From assembly GCA_015063485.1 (NCBI GenBank), contig SVUA01000012.1:1-46855 (forward strand): 46,855 bases of DNA, written 5' to 3'. Source of the DNA: Oscillospiraceae bacterium. GTDB taxonomy: Bacteria; Bacillota; Clostridia; Oscillospirales; CAG-272. The notes below the pieces were generated by a model that saw nothing but the letters and a program-made list of their open reading frames with translations, was not told the DNA's origin and searched no databases. Positions 25,819-34,606 of the stretch are shown here, piece by piece (the first letter of the stretch is position 1; every line of letters begins with the position of its first letter). Position numbers and translations under genes: made by a program.

Positions 25819-27306
25819 TTATTCACCTTGCGATATGGTAGCCTTCAGGAGCGAATGGTTGATGACTACCGTTTGCTCATGCACCGATGCCGTGCCTATC
25901 GGAGCGAAAGCTATCGTATATATCGAACGCTCTCCGTCTGTCTTTTCAAGCTCTAAAATAATGTCATTTCGTTCAAATGACGGAGTTGATCGAACACTTG
26001 ATATCGCAAATAAAACGGTAGCGACGTCGTCAGATATCATCGGTAAAGCCGAATTCGTTATTTCATTATTATTGCTCTGTTTACGAGTATCTGCGGCGAT
26101 AACACGGTAATCAAAGCCTTCTCCAATGCGTATATCAGCAACTGAAACGAAACCATCTGTTTTTGTTGAAACTATCTCGTTTTTCTCGGACAAAACGAAA
26201 AGACCGTTGCCGATATAGGTGTATTCGTTAAGATTCTTTTTGTACTGCTCAAGCTCTGTGCCGCTTGGGAGATCAAAGCATACGAGCATAGGAAGAGTTT
26301 GCTTTATCTTTTTGCAGACGTTTACGATATCCGCAAGGTCGTTTTCTGTCTCTGCTTTGTCTGCCAATACCGACAAGAGATCTATCACGGGTGTTTGGGA
26401 CTCAATTACAGTGCTTTCCCGAAGCGTAATACTTTGAGAGCTTTCACACGTTTTAATAAGAGTCTGTACGGCTTGAGCCAAAATGTTTGCGGAATCGGCA
26501 AAAAGCTTCACGCTGTTGCCCTCATAAGCTATCTGCGGTTCGGCGCGAGTTTGCTCGAAGCAGTTGCCCACGCATATAAGCCTGTCCGCTTCGTCGGCAT
26601 CCTTGTCCGATAGTACGTTTGGGTATGCGCCGCACGTATCGGCGAGCTTTTCACGCAAGAGGTAGACAAGCTCCATCTCTCTCATTGAATTTTCGGACGG
26701 ATAAACGAAGGTATAGTCGGAAAGCGAATAGCCGTTTATCGTTAGGTCTTTATTCGGATATTCCGCAAAAAACTCAAAAGTGCTTGCCGCCGAAATGCCG
26801 CTCTCTCCGTCAAAATAGGGAAGTATCTCCTTTGTGAAACGCTCTATTGCGAGAATTGACGCGGAGCAGCTCTTGCCTCCTATAACAACGTCTTTTTCAA
26901 TGGATAGGCATATGTAATCGTCTCTTTTCAGATGAGAAATAGCCTTTTGCGACGAGAAATGCGACGTGTTTCCGATGAGAATGAAACGAGGAGCTTTGTA
27001 TGTCGGCAACAGCTCGTTGTCAAAATAGACCTGCGCCTTTACGTCATTTTTAACGCGGAACTTTTCGCAAAGCGCCTTTGCGCTTTCTATAAGCTCGGCA
27101 GAAGCGTCCTTGGGTATTATAAAAAAGAAAAAATCGGTCTTTTCGGAAGAGCTTTCGTCAGTAGCATATGGCAGATAGAGCGAATGCTCGTTTATGCCGC
27201 TTGAGGAATTGGCGCATGAGGAAAGCAACAGAGAAAAGCAAAGAAGCAGCATTGGTAATATTCCGAAACCGCTTCTTTTGTGTGTTTTTGTTTTATTAAG
27301 GGTCAT
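25819..27306 (-). CDS. Lipoprotein of unknown function with two GH67-N/GH20b-like domains
   Basis: A 495-residue predicted lipoprotein: a basic start, a hydrophobic run at residues 15-28, and lipobox LSSC (Cys31). I do not recognise a named family. Residues about 60-170 (FILIGNTSHFSS, then CLSIEKDVVIGG) and again about 190-290 (INGYSLSDYTFVYPSENS, then RLICVGNCFEQ) resemble the non-catalytic domains found before barrel domains in alpha-glucuronidases and hexosaminidases. No catalytic barrel follows; the last 200 residues are a different domain. It might bind polysaccharide at the cell surface (inference). AAAGGAGG lies in a 5-bp hairpin (AGGAG/CTCCT, 27307-27322) directly before the start. 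Confidence 0.75.
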   Translation of the reverse strand: MTLNKTKTHKRSGFGILPMLLLCFSLLLSSCANSSSGINEHSLYLPYATDESSSEKTDFFFFIIPKDASAELIESAKALCEKFRVKNDVKAQVYFDNELLPTYKAPRFILIGNTSHFSSQKAISHLKRDDYICLSIEKDVVIGGKSCSASILAIERFTKEILPYFDGESGISAASTFEFFAEYPNKDLTINGYSLSDYTFVYPSENSMREMELVYLLREKLADTCGAYPNVLSDKDADEADRLICVGNCFEQTRAEPQIAYEGNSVKLFADSANILAQAVQTLIKTCESSQSITLRESTVIESQTPVIDLLSVLADKAETENDLADIVNVCKKIKQTLPMLVCFDLPSGTELEQYKKNLNEYTYIGNGLFVLSEKNEIVSTKTDGFVSVADIRIGEGFDYRVIAADTRKQSNNNEITNSALPMISDDVATVLFAISSVRSTPSFERNDIILELEKTDGERSIYTIAFAPIGTASVHEQTVVINHSLLKATISQGE

Positions 27307-27363
27307 AGGAGTATAGCCTCCTTTTGTTGTATTTTTATTCAGCGTTCGTAATTACATAAATTT

Positions 27364-27393
27364 ATTATATAATCAATAACGTACGCTTGTCAA
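27364..27393 (-). promoter_or_regulatory. SigA-type promoter of the lipoprotein gene
   Basis: On the minus strand: TTGACA at 27393-27388, an 18-base spacer, TATAAT at 27369-27364. Confidence 0.7.
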
Positions 27394-27494
27394 GAGCTTT
27401 AGCGCATTTTTTGACAAAATTCGATAAAAATACAACCAATTTTAATTATAACAAACGATTAGTTATAATTAACCCCTGTTTAGTTTTCTTTTTG

Positions 27495-27526
27495 CCTACT
27501 TTTTCTTCTTTAAAAGAAAAAGTAGG
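27495..27526. repeat. Dispersed hairpin repeat, copy 5
   Basis: Arms CCTACTTTTTCTTCTT and its near complement AAAAGAAAAAGTAGG (one internal C unpaired), right flank ACGCGTTCCCGCGTCC, left flank CCCCTGTTTAGTTTTC. It begins 16 bases past the stop of the toprim gene. Confidence 0.75.
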
Positions 27527-27541
27527 ACGCGTTCCCGCGTC

Positions 27542-28129
27542 CTATCTGCCGACGAGTCGGCAATATTCGTCATAGGAAACGAGGATTTTAAGAGCCGCCA
27601 AAAGAGCGTTTGCGGTCATAGCGGGCGGCAGACCGAGCTTCTTTGCAAGGTCGTCACGGCGAGACGCGCTGTCGGGTCTGCCCGAAAGACCGTCTGCGTA
27701 GAGGTCGGCTTTGGAGAGGGGATTTTGTGCGGCGGCACATACGCGTTCGGAGTCTTCAAACGGAGACAGGAGATCGAAAAGAAGCTCACGCTCCATTCCT
27801 TCAACGCCGAGCGTACCCTCTGCCGAGGGCGTGTCCTTGCGTTTTTCCGTGCCCTTTATCCGAGGGATATAGAGTTGTATCAACCTGTCCTTTGGTATTG
27901 CCGATGTGAGATGCGAACGGATCACCTTTCCCGCGCCGTCGCTGTCTGTAAGAACTATTATCGACGTGCGGGCGGAGAGTTGACGGATAAGCGAGAGCTT
28001 TTCGCTTTTCTTAAATATTCCAAAGCCGTCGGTCGTTAAGATATTCGCGTTACACACTGACAAAAGCCGCAGACGGTCGTATTTACCCTCGACTATTATC
28101 GGATAAGGTATATTGAGCTTTTCTTGCAT
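27542..28129 (-). CDS. rnmV: Toprim-domain protein, RNase M5-like
   Basis: A 195-residue protein. Residues 8-100 are a small toprim domain with the metal glutamate in IIVEGKYDRLRL and the DxD motif in VLTDSDGAGKVI. The C-terminal half carries a helical DUF4093-type region (LAKKLGLPPAMTANALLAAL). This is the architecture of RNase M5, which trims 5S rRNA precursors. In many Firmicutes rnmV sits beside rsmA; here rsmA is 17 kb away. The symbol is by homology; a related toprim nuclease of other function is possible. AAAGGAG precedes the start; last gene of the trhP-uppP-rnmV operon. Confidence 0.78.
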   Translation of the reverse strand: MQEKLNIPYPIIVEGKYDRLRLLSVCNANILTTDGFGIFKKSEKLSLIRQLSARTSIIVLTDSDGAGKVIRSHLTSAIPKDRLIQLYIPRIKGTEKRKDTPSAEGTLGVEGMERELLFDLLSPFEDSERVCAAAQNPLSKADLYADGLSGRPDSASRRDDLAKKLGLPPAMTANALLAALKILVSYDEYCRLVGR

Positions 28130-28151
28130 ATATAGCTCCTTTATATTGAAT

Positions 28152-29042
28152 TTATCTTATCAAGAACCAGCCTATAACGAGCGCGCCGAGAATGATGCGG
28201 TAAACTCCAAAAGGCGCAAAGCTGTGTTTTTTCACAAATTCCATAAGGAATTTTATAGCTATCATAGAAACTATAAAAGCAACCAATGCCGCGCAAAGCA
28301 ATATCGCGTACGCCGAAAAGGGAACGGAGACGTTTGCTTCGCTCACGTAATCGAGGAATCCGTAGGTCTTGAGAAGACTTGCTCCTGCCATTGCGGGTAT
28401 TCCCATAAAGAAGGAAAATTCAGCGGCGGCGGGGCGGGAGATACCGATAAGGCGAGAGCCGAGTATCGTCGAGCCCGAGCGCGACGTTCCGGGGATTATT
28501 GCAAGAGCCTGAAAGCAACCGATGAGGGCTGCCTGTGAGAAGGATATATCGTCGACCGAAACGACAGAGCTTTTCTTGTGTTTGTACGCGCGTTCGATAA
28601 TTATAAAGAGTACGCCGTAAACGATAAGCGCGATAGAAACGACCTGCCAATTATAGAGCCAACCGTCGATATCCTTGCCGCTTGCCTTTTCTATTATCTT
28701 GTCAAGGACGATACCGATAATAGCCGCGGGAATACTTCCTACGCAGACCTTTGCCCAAAGAGTCCAAGTGCCTTTTTTCTCGGAGCTACTCTTTTTTGGT
28801 GAGAAAGGATTTAGTTTGCCGAAAAACATAACGACAACGGCAAGTATCGCGCCAAGCTGAATGACGACCTCGAACATATCCCAATATTCTTTTGCAAACT
28901 CTGCGCCCAGATGAGACGCCACGTTGAGCGAGAGAAATTCGTCAAGAAGTATAAGATGTCCCGTAGAGCTTACGGGAAGCCACTCGGTTATACCCTCAAC
29001 TATTCCGAAAAGTATAGCTTTTAAAAATTCTATTATCATCAT
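28152..29042 (-). CDS. uppP: Undecaprenyl-diphosphatase (BacA/UppP)
   Basis: A 296-residue membrane enzyme with about eight hydrophobic segments that recycles undecaprenyl pyrophosphate for cell-wall synthesis and can give bacitracin resistance. Both active-site motifs are present: EGITEWLPVSSTGHLIL near residue 15 and PGTSRSGSTI in the middle. The C terminus is hydrophobic (IILGALVIGWFLI). A charged cytoplasmic loop lies at about 75-95. It starts 10 bases after the U32 gene and ends 22 before the toprim gene. Confidence 0.95.
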   Translation of the reverse strand: MMIIEFLKAILFGIVEGITEWLPVSSTGHLILLDEFLSLNVASHLGAEFAKEYWDMFEVVIQLGAILAVVVMFFGKLNPFSPKKSSSEKKGTWTLWAKVCVGSIPAAIIGIVLDKIIEKASGKDIDGWLYNWQVVSIALIVYGVLFIIIERAYKHKKSSVVSVDDISFSQAALIGCFQALAIIPGTSRSGSTILGSRLIGISRPAAAEFSFFMGIPAMAGASLLKTYGFLDYVSEANVSVPFSAYAILLCAALVAFIVSMIAIKFLMEFVKKHSFAPFGVYRIILGALVIGWFLIR

Positions 29043-29052
29043 AATACCTCTG

Positions 29053-30309
29053 TTATATGTCGTCGTTACCCGAACGCATTATGTCGCCCTCGTGTACTTT
29101 AAAGGGAACTTTTACGAAGAAGCGTTGCGCTGGATGGGGCGCGGACTCAAGCGGCTCGCCCTTTTCGGAGAAGATCTCGGTTACCTCAAAAGCGCGTCCG
29201 AATTTATTCGGAGATATAAGCTCGGCTTTGTCGCCAAGACTTACCTTGTTTCGCTGGATAAAGGGAAACAGGTCTTGTCTGTCGGCAAGCTCCTCGGGCA
29301 GAGGAAGCTCGTCTTTTGACAGAGCAGTCGCAAAGTAGGCTTTTTCTCTGATATAGCCGTTTATGGTGGAAAGCTGTGGATTTTCCATTGGGTCGTCAAG
29401 ATAAAAGCCCGTGCAGTATTCACGGTGGGAAACGCTTTCAAGCTCACGCATAAGACGCGGGTCGTAAGTATAACCCGCAGGGTCGCGCAGATACGAGTCG
29501 ATAGCCATGCGATATGCGTTCGTAACAACGGCGGTGTAGTACGCGCTCTTCATTCGGCCTTCTATTTTGAATGAGGATATCCCCGCCTCGATAAGCTTCG
29601 GGATTATCTCGATAGTGCACATATCCTTTGAGGACATAATGAAAGTGCCAAGCTCGTTTTGTTCGACGGGATATGGCATTTCGGGGCGTTTTTCCTCGGT
29701 CACGGTGTAGGTCCAACGGCAAGGCTGGGTACACGCGCCGCGGTTCGCGTCTCTGCCCGTCAGATTGTGAGAGAGCATACATCTTCCGCTGTAAGACACG
29801 CACATAGAGCCGTGAATAAAGGCTTCAAGCTCAACACTCTCGGGTAGGGAGTCGCGTATTGCCTTTATCTCATCAAGCGTAAGCTCACGCGCGAGAACGA
29901 GACGTGTAGCACCGAGAGCCGCATAGGCGTTTGCCGCCTCGGGACTGACGATACTTGCCTGTGTTGAGATATGTATGTCGGTATCGGGCAAAAGCTCCTT
30001 ACAGAGAGCCATAACGCCGAAATCAGCGACTATAAGAGCATCTATACCAGCGCCCTTTATGCTCGTCAGAAATTCACGGAGAGCGGGATATTCGTTTCCG
30101 TGAGGCATTGTATTCAGTGTAAGATATATTTTCTTTCCGTGTGAATGTACGTACTCTGTGGCGGCGAAAAGCTCCTCATCGGTAAAGTTGTCGGCGGCGG
30201 AGCGCATACCGAAGCGTTTGCCCGCAAGGTATACCGCATCTGCGCCGTAAAGCACGGCGGCTTTAAGCTTTTCAAAATTTCCCGCAGGGGAGAGAAGTTC
30301 GGGTCTCAT
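29053..30309 (-). CDS. trhP: U32 peptidase-family protein, TrhP/YegQ-like
   Basis: A 418-residue protein starting PELLSPAGNFEKLKAAVLYG, the U32 barrel. A cysteine cluster in HGSMCVSYSGRCMLSH and RGACTQPCRW probably binds an Fe-S cluster. The C-terminal small beta domain (KVSLGDKAELISP) matches the YegQ/YrrO branch. In E. coli and B. subtilis this branch (TrhP) makes 5-hydroxyuridine in tRNA wobble position 34; the paralogue RlhA modifies 23S rRNA, and the sequence alone does not fully separate them. First gene of an operon with uppP and rnmV, behind a perfect promoter. Confidence 0.83.
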   Translation of the reverse strand: MRPELLSPAGNFEKLKAAVLYGADAVYLAGKRFGMRSAADNFTDEELFAATEYVHSHGKKIYLTLNTMPHGNEYPALREFLTSIKGAGIDALIVADFGVMALCKELLPDTDIHISTQASIVSPEAANAYAALGATRLVLARELTLDEIKAIRDSLPESVELEAFIHGSMCVSYSGRCMLSHNLTGRDANRGACTQPCRWTYTVTEEKRPEMPYPVEQNELGTFIMSSKDMCTIEIIPKLIEAGISSFKIEGRMKSAYYTAVVTNAYRMAIDSYLRDPAGYTYDPRLMRELESVSHREYCTGFYLDDPMENPQLSTINGYIREKAYFATALSKDELPLPEELADRQDLFPFIQRNKVSLGDKAELISPNKFGRAFEVTEIFSEKGEPLESAPHPAQRFFVKVPFKVHEGDIMRSGNDDI

Positions 30310-30348
30310 ATTTATCTTCCTTAATTTTTATATGATTTTATTACTATA

Positions 30349-30377
30349 ATTATACGATATTTTAAATGTTCTGTCAA
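30349..30377 (-). promoter_or_regulatory. Perfect SigA promoter of the trhP-uppP-rnmV operon
   Basis: On the minus strand: TTGACA at 30377-30372, a 17-base spacer, TATAAT at 30354-30349. It begins only 5 bases past the araC stop codon, so araC readthrough may also reach trhP. Confidence 0.8.
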
Positions 30378-30381
30378 GAGC

Positions 30382-31272
30382 TTATACGTTTTGTAGCTTA
30401 TCGTTTATATGCTTGCGTCTGAATTCCGATGGCGATGCTCCCGTGCTACGCTTAAATAGCTCCGAGAAAAATTTAACGTCGCGGTATCCTACTGCTTCGG
30501 CTATTTCCAAGACCGAACGGCGTGACGATATTAAGAGTCGGCAACTCTGCATTATTCGGTAATTTTGCAAATAGCGCACGAAGGATAAGCCCACGTCCTC
30601 TTTGAATTTTTTGCTGATATAGGGTAAACTGTAATTCAGGTGCGCGGCAAGGCTTTGCAACGTCAGTTCTTCCATATAATGCTCGGCAACGTAAGCTATC
30701 AAAAAGTCACTTATCTTTTGGTTTGCGGCCGCTTTGGCATCGTCAAGACGGCGCATTGTAAATATCAATATTTCTATAAGATAACATCGTACCATTTCGG
30801 CATATCCCGCTTCGCACTTTTCAATTTCGTACTGTATCTGTTCCAGAAGCTTGCGGATCTTTCCGTTATCGTCGTGAAATATCATATGCGCGGGATTTTG
30901 ATGCAAAACTTGCATATTGAAATGCAACAAATAATGTTCCAACAAAACACGCAAACTTTCTGTTCCCTTCAAAACAGGGTCAAGAAGCTCGGGTAAAAAC
31001 AGACAGTCGAGATTGTTAAAGCCCTTATCGTCAATAGCACGGTAACAATGTCTGCTTCCGTAGTCAACTATAAAATAATCTCCCTTACGTAAAACAGTTT
31101 TCTGACCGTCCAAAATATGCTCAACTGTTCCTTGCTGTATGTAGGTAAGTTCCAAGAAAGCATGGTTATGCATTGGAACGCTTTTTTGATCAATGTGTGA
31201 TTCCAACAGTATCTTATCACGCTTCAAAGCCGGTAAAAGAGAGTTCCATGTATAAAAAATATCTTTGCCCAT
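30382..31272 (-). CDS. AraC-family regulator, divergent from the rhamnosidase
   Basis: A 296-residue regulator. Residues 20-100 are a cupin-type sensor (MHNHAFLELTYIQQGTVEHI, then GDYFIVDYGSRHCY). Residues about 195-290 are the double HTH of AraC/XylS (LTLQSLAAHLNYSLPYISKK, then ILEIAEAVGYRDVKFFSELF). The start has GGGGGC rather than AAAGGAG, as do the divergent rhamnosidase and the S24 repressor. It is transcribed away from the GH78 gene across a symmetric dyad at 31315-31336, so it probably controls that gene in response to a sugar. Confidence 0.92.
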   Translation of the reverse strand: MGKDIFYTWNSLLPALKRDKILLESHIDQKSVPMHNHAFLELTYIQQGTVEHILDGQKTVLRKGDYFIVDYGSRHCYRAIDDKGFNNLDCLFLPELLDPVLKGTESLRVLLEHYLLHFNMQVLHQNPAHMIFHDDNGKIRKLLEQIQYEIEKCEAGYAEMVRCYLIEILIFTMRRLDDAKAAANQKISDFLIAYVAEHYMEELTLQSLAAHLNYSLPYISKKFKEDVGLSFVRYLQNYRIMQSCRLLISSRRSVLEIAEAVGYRDVKFFSELFKRSTGASPSEFRRKHINDKLQNV

Positions 31273-31307
31273 ATTAAAAACGCCCCCTTATTTCGCAAAA
31301 ATGTCGG

Positions 31308-31344
31308 TTGATTTATTATAGCATATTTGCTATAATATTTTCAA
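31308..31344. promoter_or_regulatory. Divergent promoters sharing a perfect dyad
   Basis: Rightward: TTGATT at 31308-31313, 17-base spacer, TATAAT at 31331-31336. Leftward: TTGAAA at 31344-31339, 18-base spacer, TATAAT at 31320-31315. The dyad ATTATAGCA-N4-TGCTATAAT at 31315-31336 spans both -10 boxes. It could be a regulator site or arise from the two symmetric -10 boxes; the paired GCA/TGC beyond the boxes favours a site. Confidence 0.75.
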
Positions 31345-31370
31345 TAGATTTTTTAAATTGGGGGCAAATT

Positions 31371-33635
31371 ATGATAAATCAAGCAAAATGGATAACTTCT
31401 CCGATTGACTCGGAGCAGGCAGTCTATACCTTTGAAAAAAGTTTTTTTACCGATAAAAAGATTGTTTGCGCGACTTTATACGCATCGGCGATGGGCGTGT
31501 ATGTTCCGTACATAAATGGCAAGCGCATCGGAAATAACGTGCTTACTCCCGGATATACAAGTTATAGTTCTCGTATCCAATATCAGACCTACGATGTGAC
31601 CGATATGCTCGAAAAAGAAAATCGTATTTCTATCGGTCTGGGGTTAGGCTGGGCAGTAGGAGAGTTCGGCTTTTGGCGCATAAAGAACTTTTTTGCAGAC
31701 CATACCTCACTTGTTGCCATGCTATCGGTAAAATACGAGGACGGAAGCGAAGAAACGGTAGTCACCGATGAAACGTGGCAGGTATATACCTCGCGCGTTA
31801 CGTTTGCCGAGATATACCACGGCGAGACCGTCGATATGACAGCTTCCATTGAGCTTGTAGGAAATGCCGTTTTATCCAATGGAATAAAGGGCAAGCTTGT
31901 AGAGCAGGACGGAGAATGGATAACAGAACACGAGCGTTTAGCTCCAATAGAAGTCATTCGTACTCCCAACGGAGAGCTTGTACTTGATTTCGGACAGAAT
32001 ATGGCGGGGTACGTTGAGATCAGAATAAAGGCGAAACGCGGAAGCAAAATAGTTCTGCATCATGCTGAGGTGTTGGACAAGGAAGGAAATTTTTATACCG
32101 AAAATTACCGTTCCGCGCGTAACGAATGTACATACGTATGCAGCGGCGGGAACGACGTGTTCAAACCCGAATATTCGTTCCAAGGTTTCAGATACGTTCA
32201 GCTTGTAGAATATCCTTTTGATGAGGTAGATTTGAATGGCTTCCGAGCTATTGCCGTACATTCGAATATGAAAAGAACGGGATATTTCCGTTGCGGAAAT
32301 GAAAAGATAAATCAGCTCTACCACAATATTATCTGGGGACAAAAGAGCAATTACCTTGACCTTCCTACCGACTGTCCTCAACGCAACGAGCGTCTTGGCT
32401 GGACGGGAGATACACAGGTCTTTTGCCGTACGGGAGCTATCAATTACGACACCGAAAAATTCTTGCGCAAATGGATGAGAGACGTTGCGGCAGAGCAAAC
32501 GCCCGAGGGTGCGGTCAAGGGTATCGTTCCTAATGCGGTAAGGAAGAATCACCCCAAAAATCCGGGAGATACGAGAATATCTGCGGCTTGGGGCGACGTA
32601 GCTTGTGTAGTTCCGTGGGAGCTGTATCTTGCTTACGGAAACAAAGAGATGCTTGAAGAGCAGTTTCCGGTTATGCAAAAATGGGTAGATTATATGCACG
32701 GAGTAGGTCCTGAGGAATTTTTGTGGCTTGCAGGTATGCACTACGGAGATTGGCTTGCGATGGACGCGGGCGAGGACTCTTACGTTGGCGCAACGTCAAA
32801 CGACCTTATAGCAAGCGCGTTCTTTGCTTACTCCACGTCCTTGCTTATAAAAGCAGGCGAGGTTTTAGGCAAGGATATGAGCGAGTATAAAAAGCTCTAT
32901 GCGAACGTCAGAAAGGCGTTCAGAGAATATTTCATGGAAAACGGAATGCCCAAGGAGGAATTTCCTTATACTGAGGTGCTTTATCTTGACGAGCCCCCGA
33001 TAGATACGACCCGTAAGGGAGTGACCCAGACGGCACTTACCCTGATACTTCACTTTGACCTTTGCGACGATAACGAGCGCCCCGCTCTTGCAGATAAATT
33101 GGTCGAGCTGATACGAGAGAACGATATGCGTATGACTACGGGATTTGTCGGCACGCCCTATCTGCTTCACGCGCTTTCGGAGAACGGCTACACCGACATT
33201 GCGTACGAATTGCTCTATCAAGAGAGAAATCCGTCGTGGCTGTATTCGGTAACGCACGGCGGAACTACTATGTGGGAGCATTGGGACAGTCTTAAGGAGG
33301 ACGGTTCATTCTGGGATAAGAGTATGAATTCGTTTAATCACTATGCCTACGGTGCAGTGTATGATTGGATATTCGGTGTGGCTTGCGGTATCAAGACGGT
33401 TGCGGAAGCTCCCGCGTATAAAGTCGTCGATATTGCGCCTCATCCCGACAAGCGTTTGGGATATGCGCAGGCAAGTATAGACAGTCGAAACGGAAAGATA
33501 GAGATATATTGGTATTACAAAGAAGATAAGGTATATTACGAGATAACCATTCCCGAAAACGTGACGGCAAGACTTACACTTCCGTCAGGCTACAACGAGA
33601 CACTTAGCGGCGGAGTTTATCATTTTGCGGAATAA
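31371..33635 (+). CDS. Alpha-L-rhamnosidase, GH78
   Basis: A 754-residue intracellular (no signal peptide) GH78 enzyme removing terminal alpha-L-rhamnose from glycosides or glycans. The N-terminal beta domains (about 1-300) contain YVPYINGKRIGNNVLTPGYT and LVLDFGQNMAGYVEIR. The (alpha/alpha)6 barrel has the catalytic-region signature DCPQRNERLGWTGDTQVF near residues 332-350 and later THGGTTMWEHWDSL. The C-terminal beta domain ends TLPSGYNETLSGGVYHF. The frame opens 21 codons earlier, but GGGGGC and the promoter position fix the start at 31371. A perfect terminator follows. Confidence 0.93.
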   Translation: MINQAKWITSPIDSEQAVYTFEKSFFTDKKIVCATLYASAMGVYVPYINGKRIGNNVLTPGYTSYSSRIQYQTYDVTDMLEKENRISIGLGLGWAVGEFGFWRIKNFFADHTSLVAMLSVKYEDGSEETVVTDETWQVYTSRVTFAEIYHGETVDMTASIELVGNAVLSNGIKGKLVEQDGEWITEHERLAPIEVIRTPNGELVLDFGQNMAGYVEIRIKAKRGSKIVLHHAEVLDKEGNFYTENYRSARNECTYVCSGGNDVFKPEYSFQGFRYVQLVEYPFDEVDLNGFRAIAVHSNMKRTGYFRCGNEKINQLYHNIIWGQKSNYLDLPTDCPQRNERLGWTGDTQVFCRTGAINYDTEKFLRKWMRDVAAEQTPEGAVKGIVPNAVRKNHPKNPGDTRISAAWGDVACVVPWELYLAYGNKEMLEEQFPVMQKWVDYMHGVGPEEFLWLAGMHYGDWLAMDAGEDSYVGATSNDLIASAFFAYSTSLLIKAGEVLGKDMSEYKKLYANVRKAFREYFMENGMPKEEFPYTEVLYLDEPPIDTTRKGVTQTALTLILHFDLCDDNERPALADKLVELIRENDMRMTTGFVGTPYLLHALSENGYTDIAYELLYQERNPSWLYSVTHGGTTMWEHWDSLKEDGSFWDKSMNSFNHYAYGAVYDWIFGVACGIKTVAEAPAYKVVDIAPHPDKRLGYAQASIDSRNGKIEIYWYYKEDKVYYEITIPENVTARLTLPSGYNETLSGGVYHFAE

Positions 33636-33642
33636 ATTCAAT

Positions 33643-33679
33643 AATAATAACCCAATCGAGAATCGATTGGGTTATTATT
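33643..33679. terminator. Bidirectional terminator
   Basis: Perfect 16-bp arms (AATAATAACCCAATCG and complement) with a 5-base loop between the rhamnosidase and the converging araC gene, touching the latter's stop codon. Confidence 0.88.
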
Positions 33680-34497
33680 TATATTTGTTTAAAACAACTC
33701 TTTTTATATTCTGTTGGGGTCATACCCACAATTGCCTTGAACTTTCTGCTGAAATAATTTATATCTCCAAATCCGACGAGCAGAGCTATGCTTCCGATAG
33801 ACGTATCATCTTTTTCAAGAAAGGACTTCGCGTGTGTGATACGAACCTCGTTTATGTATTCTATCACGCTCTTTCCCGATTTTTTCTTGAACAGATGCGC
33901 GAAATACGACGGGCTTATGAAAAAACGATTCGCAAGAGCCGTCACGTTAAGATCCTCGCTGTAATGATCGTTTATATACTCAACTATCGAGTTAAATGTA
34001 TCAAGCCTTTTGAATTGGTTTTTGTAATCCTCTTCGTTCAGAACAGAGCTGACGTGGCGTTCGGTTATCAAAGAGAAAAACTCGTAAAGCTCTTTTTTCA
34101 GCAAAACGGTGTCTTTGAAGCTTTCGCCTGAACGGTTGTTTATGATGCGCTCAAGCAGAGCGGAGCATTCTTCGTCACGGATAAGATTTTTGAAGATGAC
34201 GTATTCGTTTCCGATATGATTGTGAAAGAAATTAGTTTTTACATGGATACAGTAATACGATGAGCCATAGCCTCGTATAGTCCCCGAATGTAGTTCTTTT
34301 CCATTTGCTAAAAAGATGTCTCCTTTTCTGACCTTCAATTCCTTAAGATCGCAGAAAACAGAGGATTCTCCTCTTGTAAAATACAGTATTTCTATTTCCT
34401 CGTGCCAATTAACGTGATCGCGCGAGATGTGATCGTCAAAGCGTCTTATTAGGATCGGCGAATCTGACATCGGGAGGGATTCATAGATGCTTTTCAT
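33679..34497 (-). CDS. AraC-family regulator, divergent from the Gfo/Idh oxidoreductase
   Basis: A 272-residue AraC protein. The N-terminal cupin (HVNWHEEIEILYFTRGESSV, then GDIFLANGKELHSG) is followed by the C-terminal double HTH (LNVTALANRFFISPSYFAHL, then IGSIALLVGFGDINYFSRKF). The frame is open 80 codons further up, across the divergent gene start, but GAGGTAA and the domain boundary put the start at 34497. It likely controls the oxidoreductase at 34607 and possibly the neighbouring rhamnosidase. Confidence 0.9.
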   Translation of the reverse strand: MKSIYESLPMSDSPILIRRFDDHISRDHVNWHEEIEILYFTRGESSVFCDLKELKVRKGDIFLANGKELHSGTIRGYGSSYYCIHVKTNFFHNHIGNEYVIFKNLIRDEECSALLERIINNRSGESFKDTVLLKKELYEFFSLITERHVSSVLNEEDYKNQFKRLDTFNSIVEYINDHYSEDLNVTALANRFFISPSYFAHLFKKKSGKSVIEYINEVRITHAKSFLEKDDTSIGSIALLVGFGDINYFSRKFKAIVGMTPTEYKKSCFKQI

Positions 34498-34558
34498 ATA
34501 TATTACCTCAAAATTTGATAAATAAGAGCAGTTTTGTGCTATAAATCGTTCTGTATAT

Positions 34559-34587
34559 ATGATATAATAAAACCACTCAAATGTCAA
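34559..34587 (-). promoter_or_regulatory. Promoter of the second araC gene
   Basis: On the minus strand: TTGACA at 34587-34582, a 17-base spacer, TATCAT at 34564-34559. In the other direction a TATAAT at 34563-34568 lacks a recognisable -35, as expected for an activator-dependent promoter of the oxidoreductase gene. Confidence 0.65.
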
Positions 34588-34606
34588 TAAATAAAGGAGA
34601 AATAAT

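Noticed and set aside
31308-31370. N-terminal extension of the rhamnosidase
   Set aside because: The extra 21 codons lie on the promoter itself; GGGGGC before 31371 and the GH78 N terminus fix the later start.
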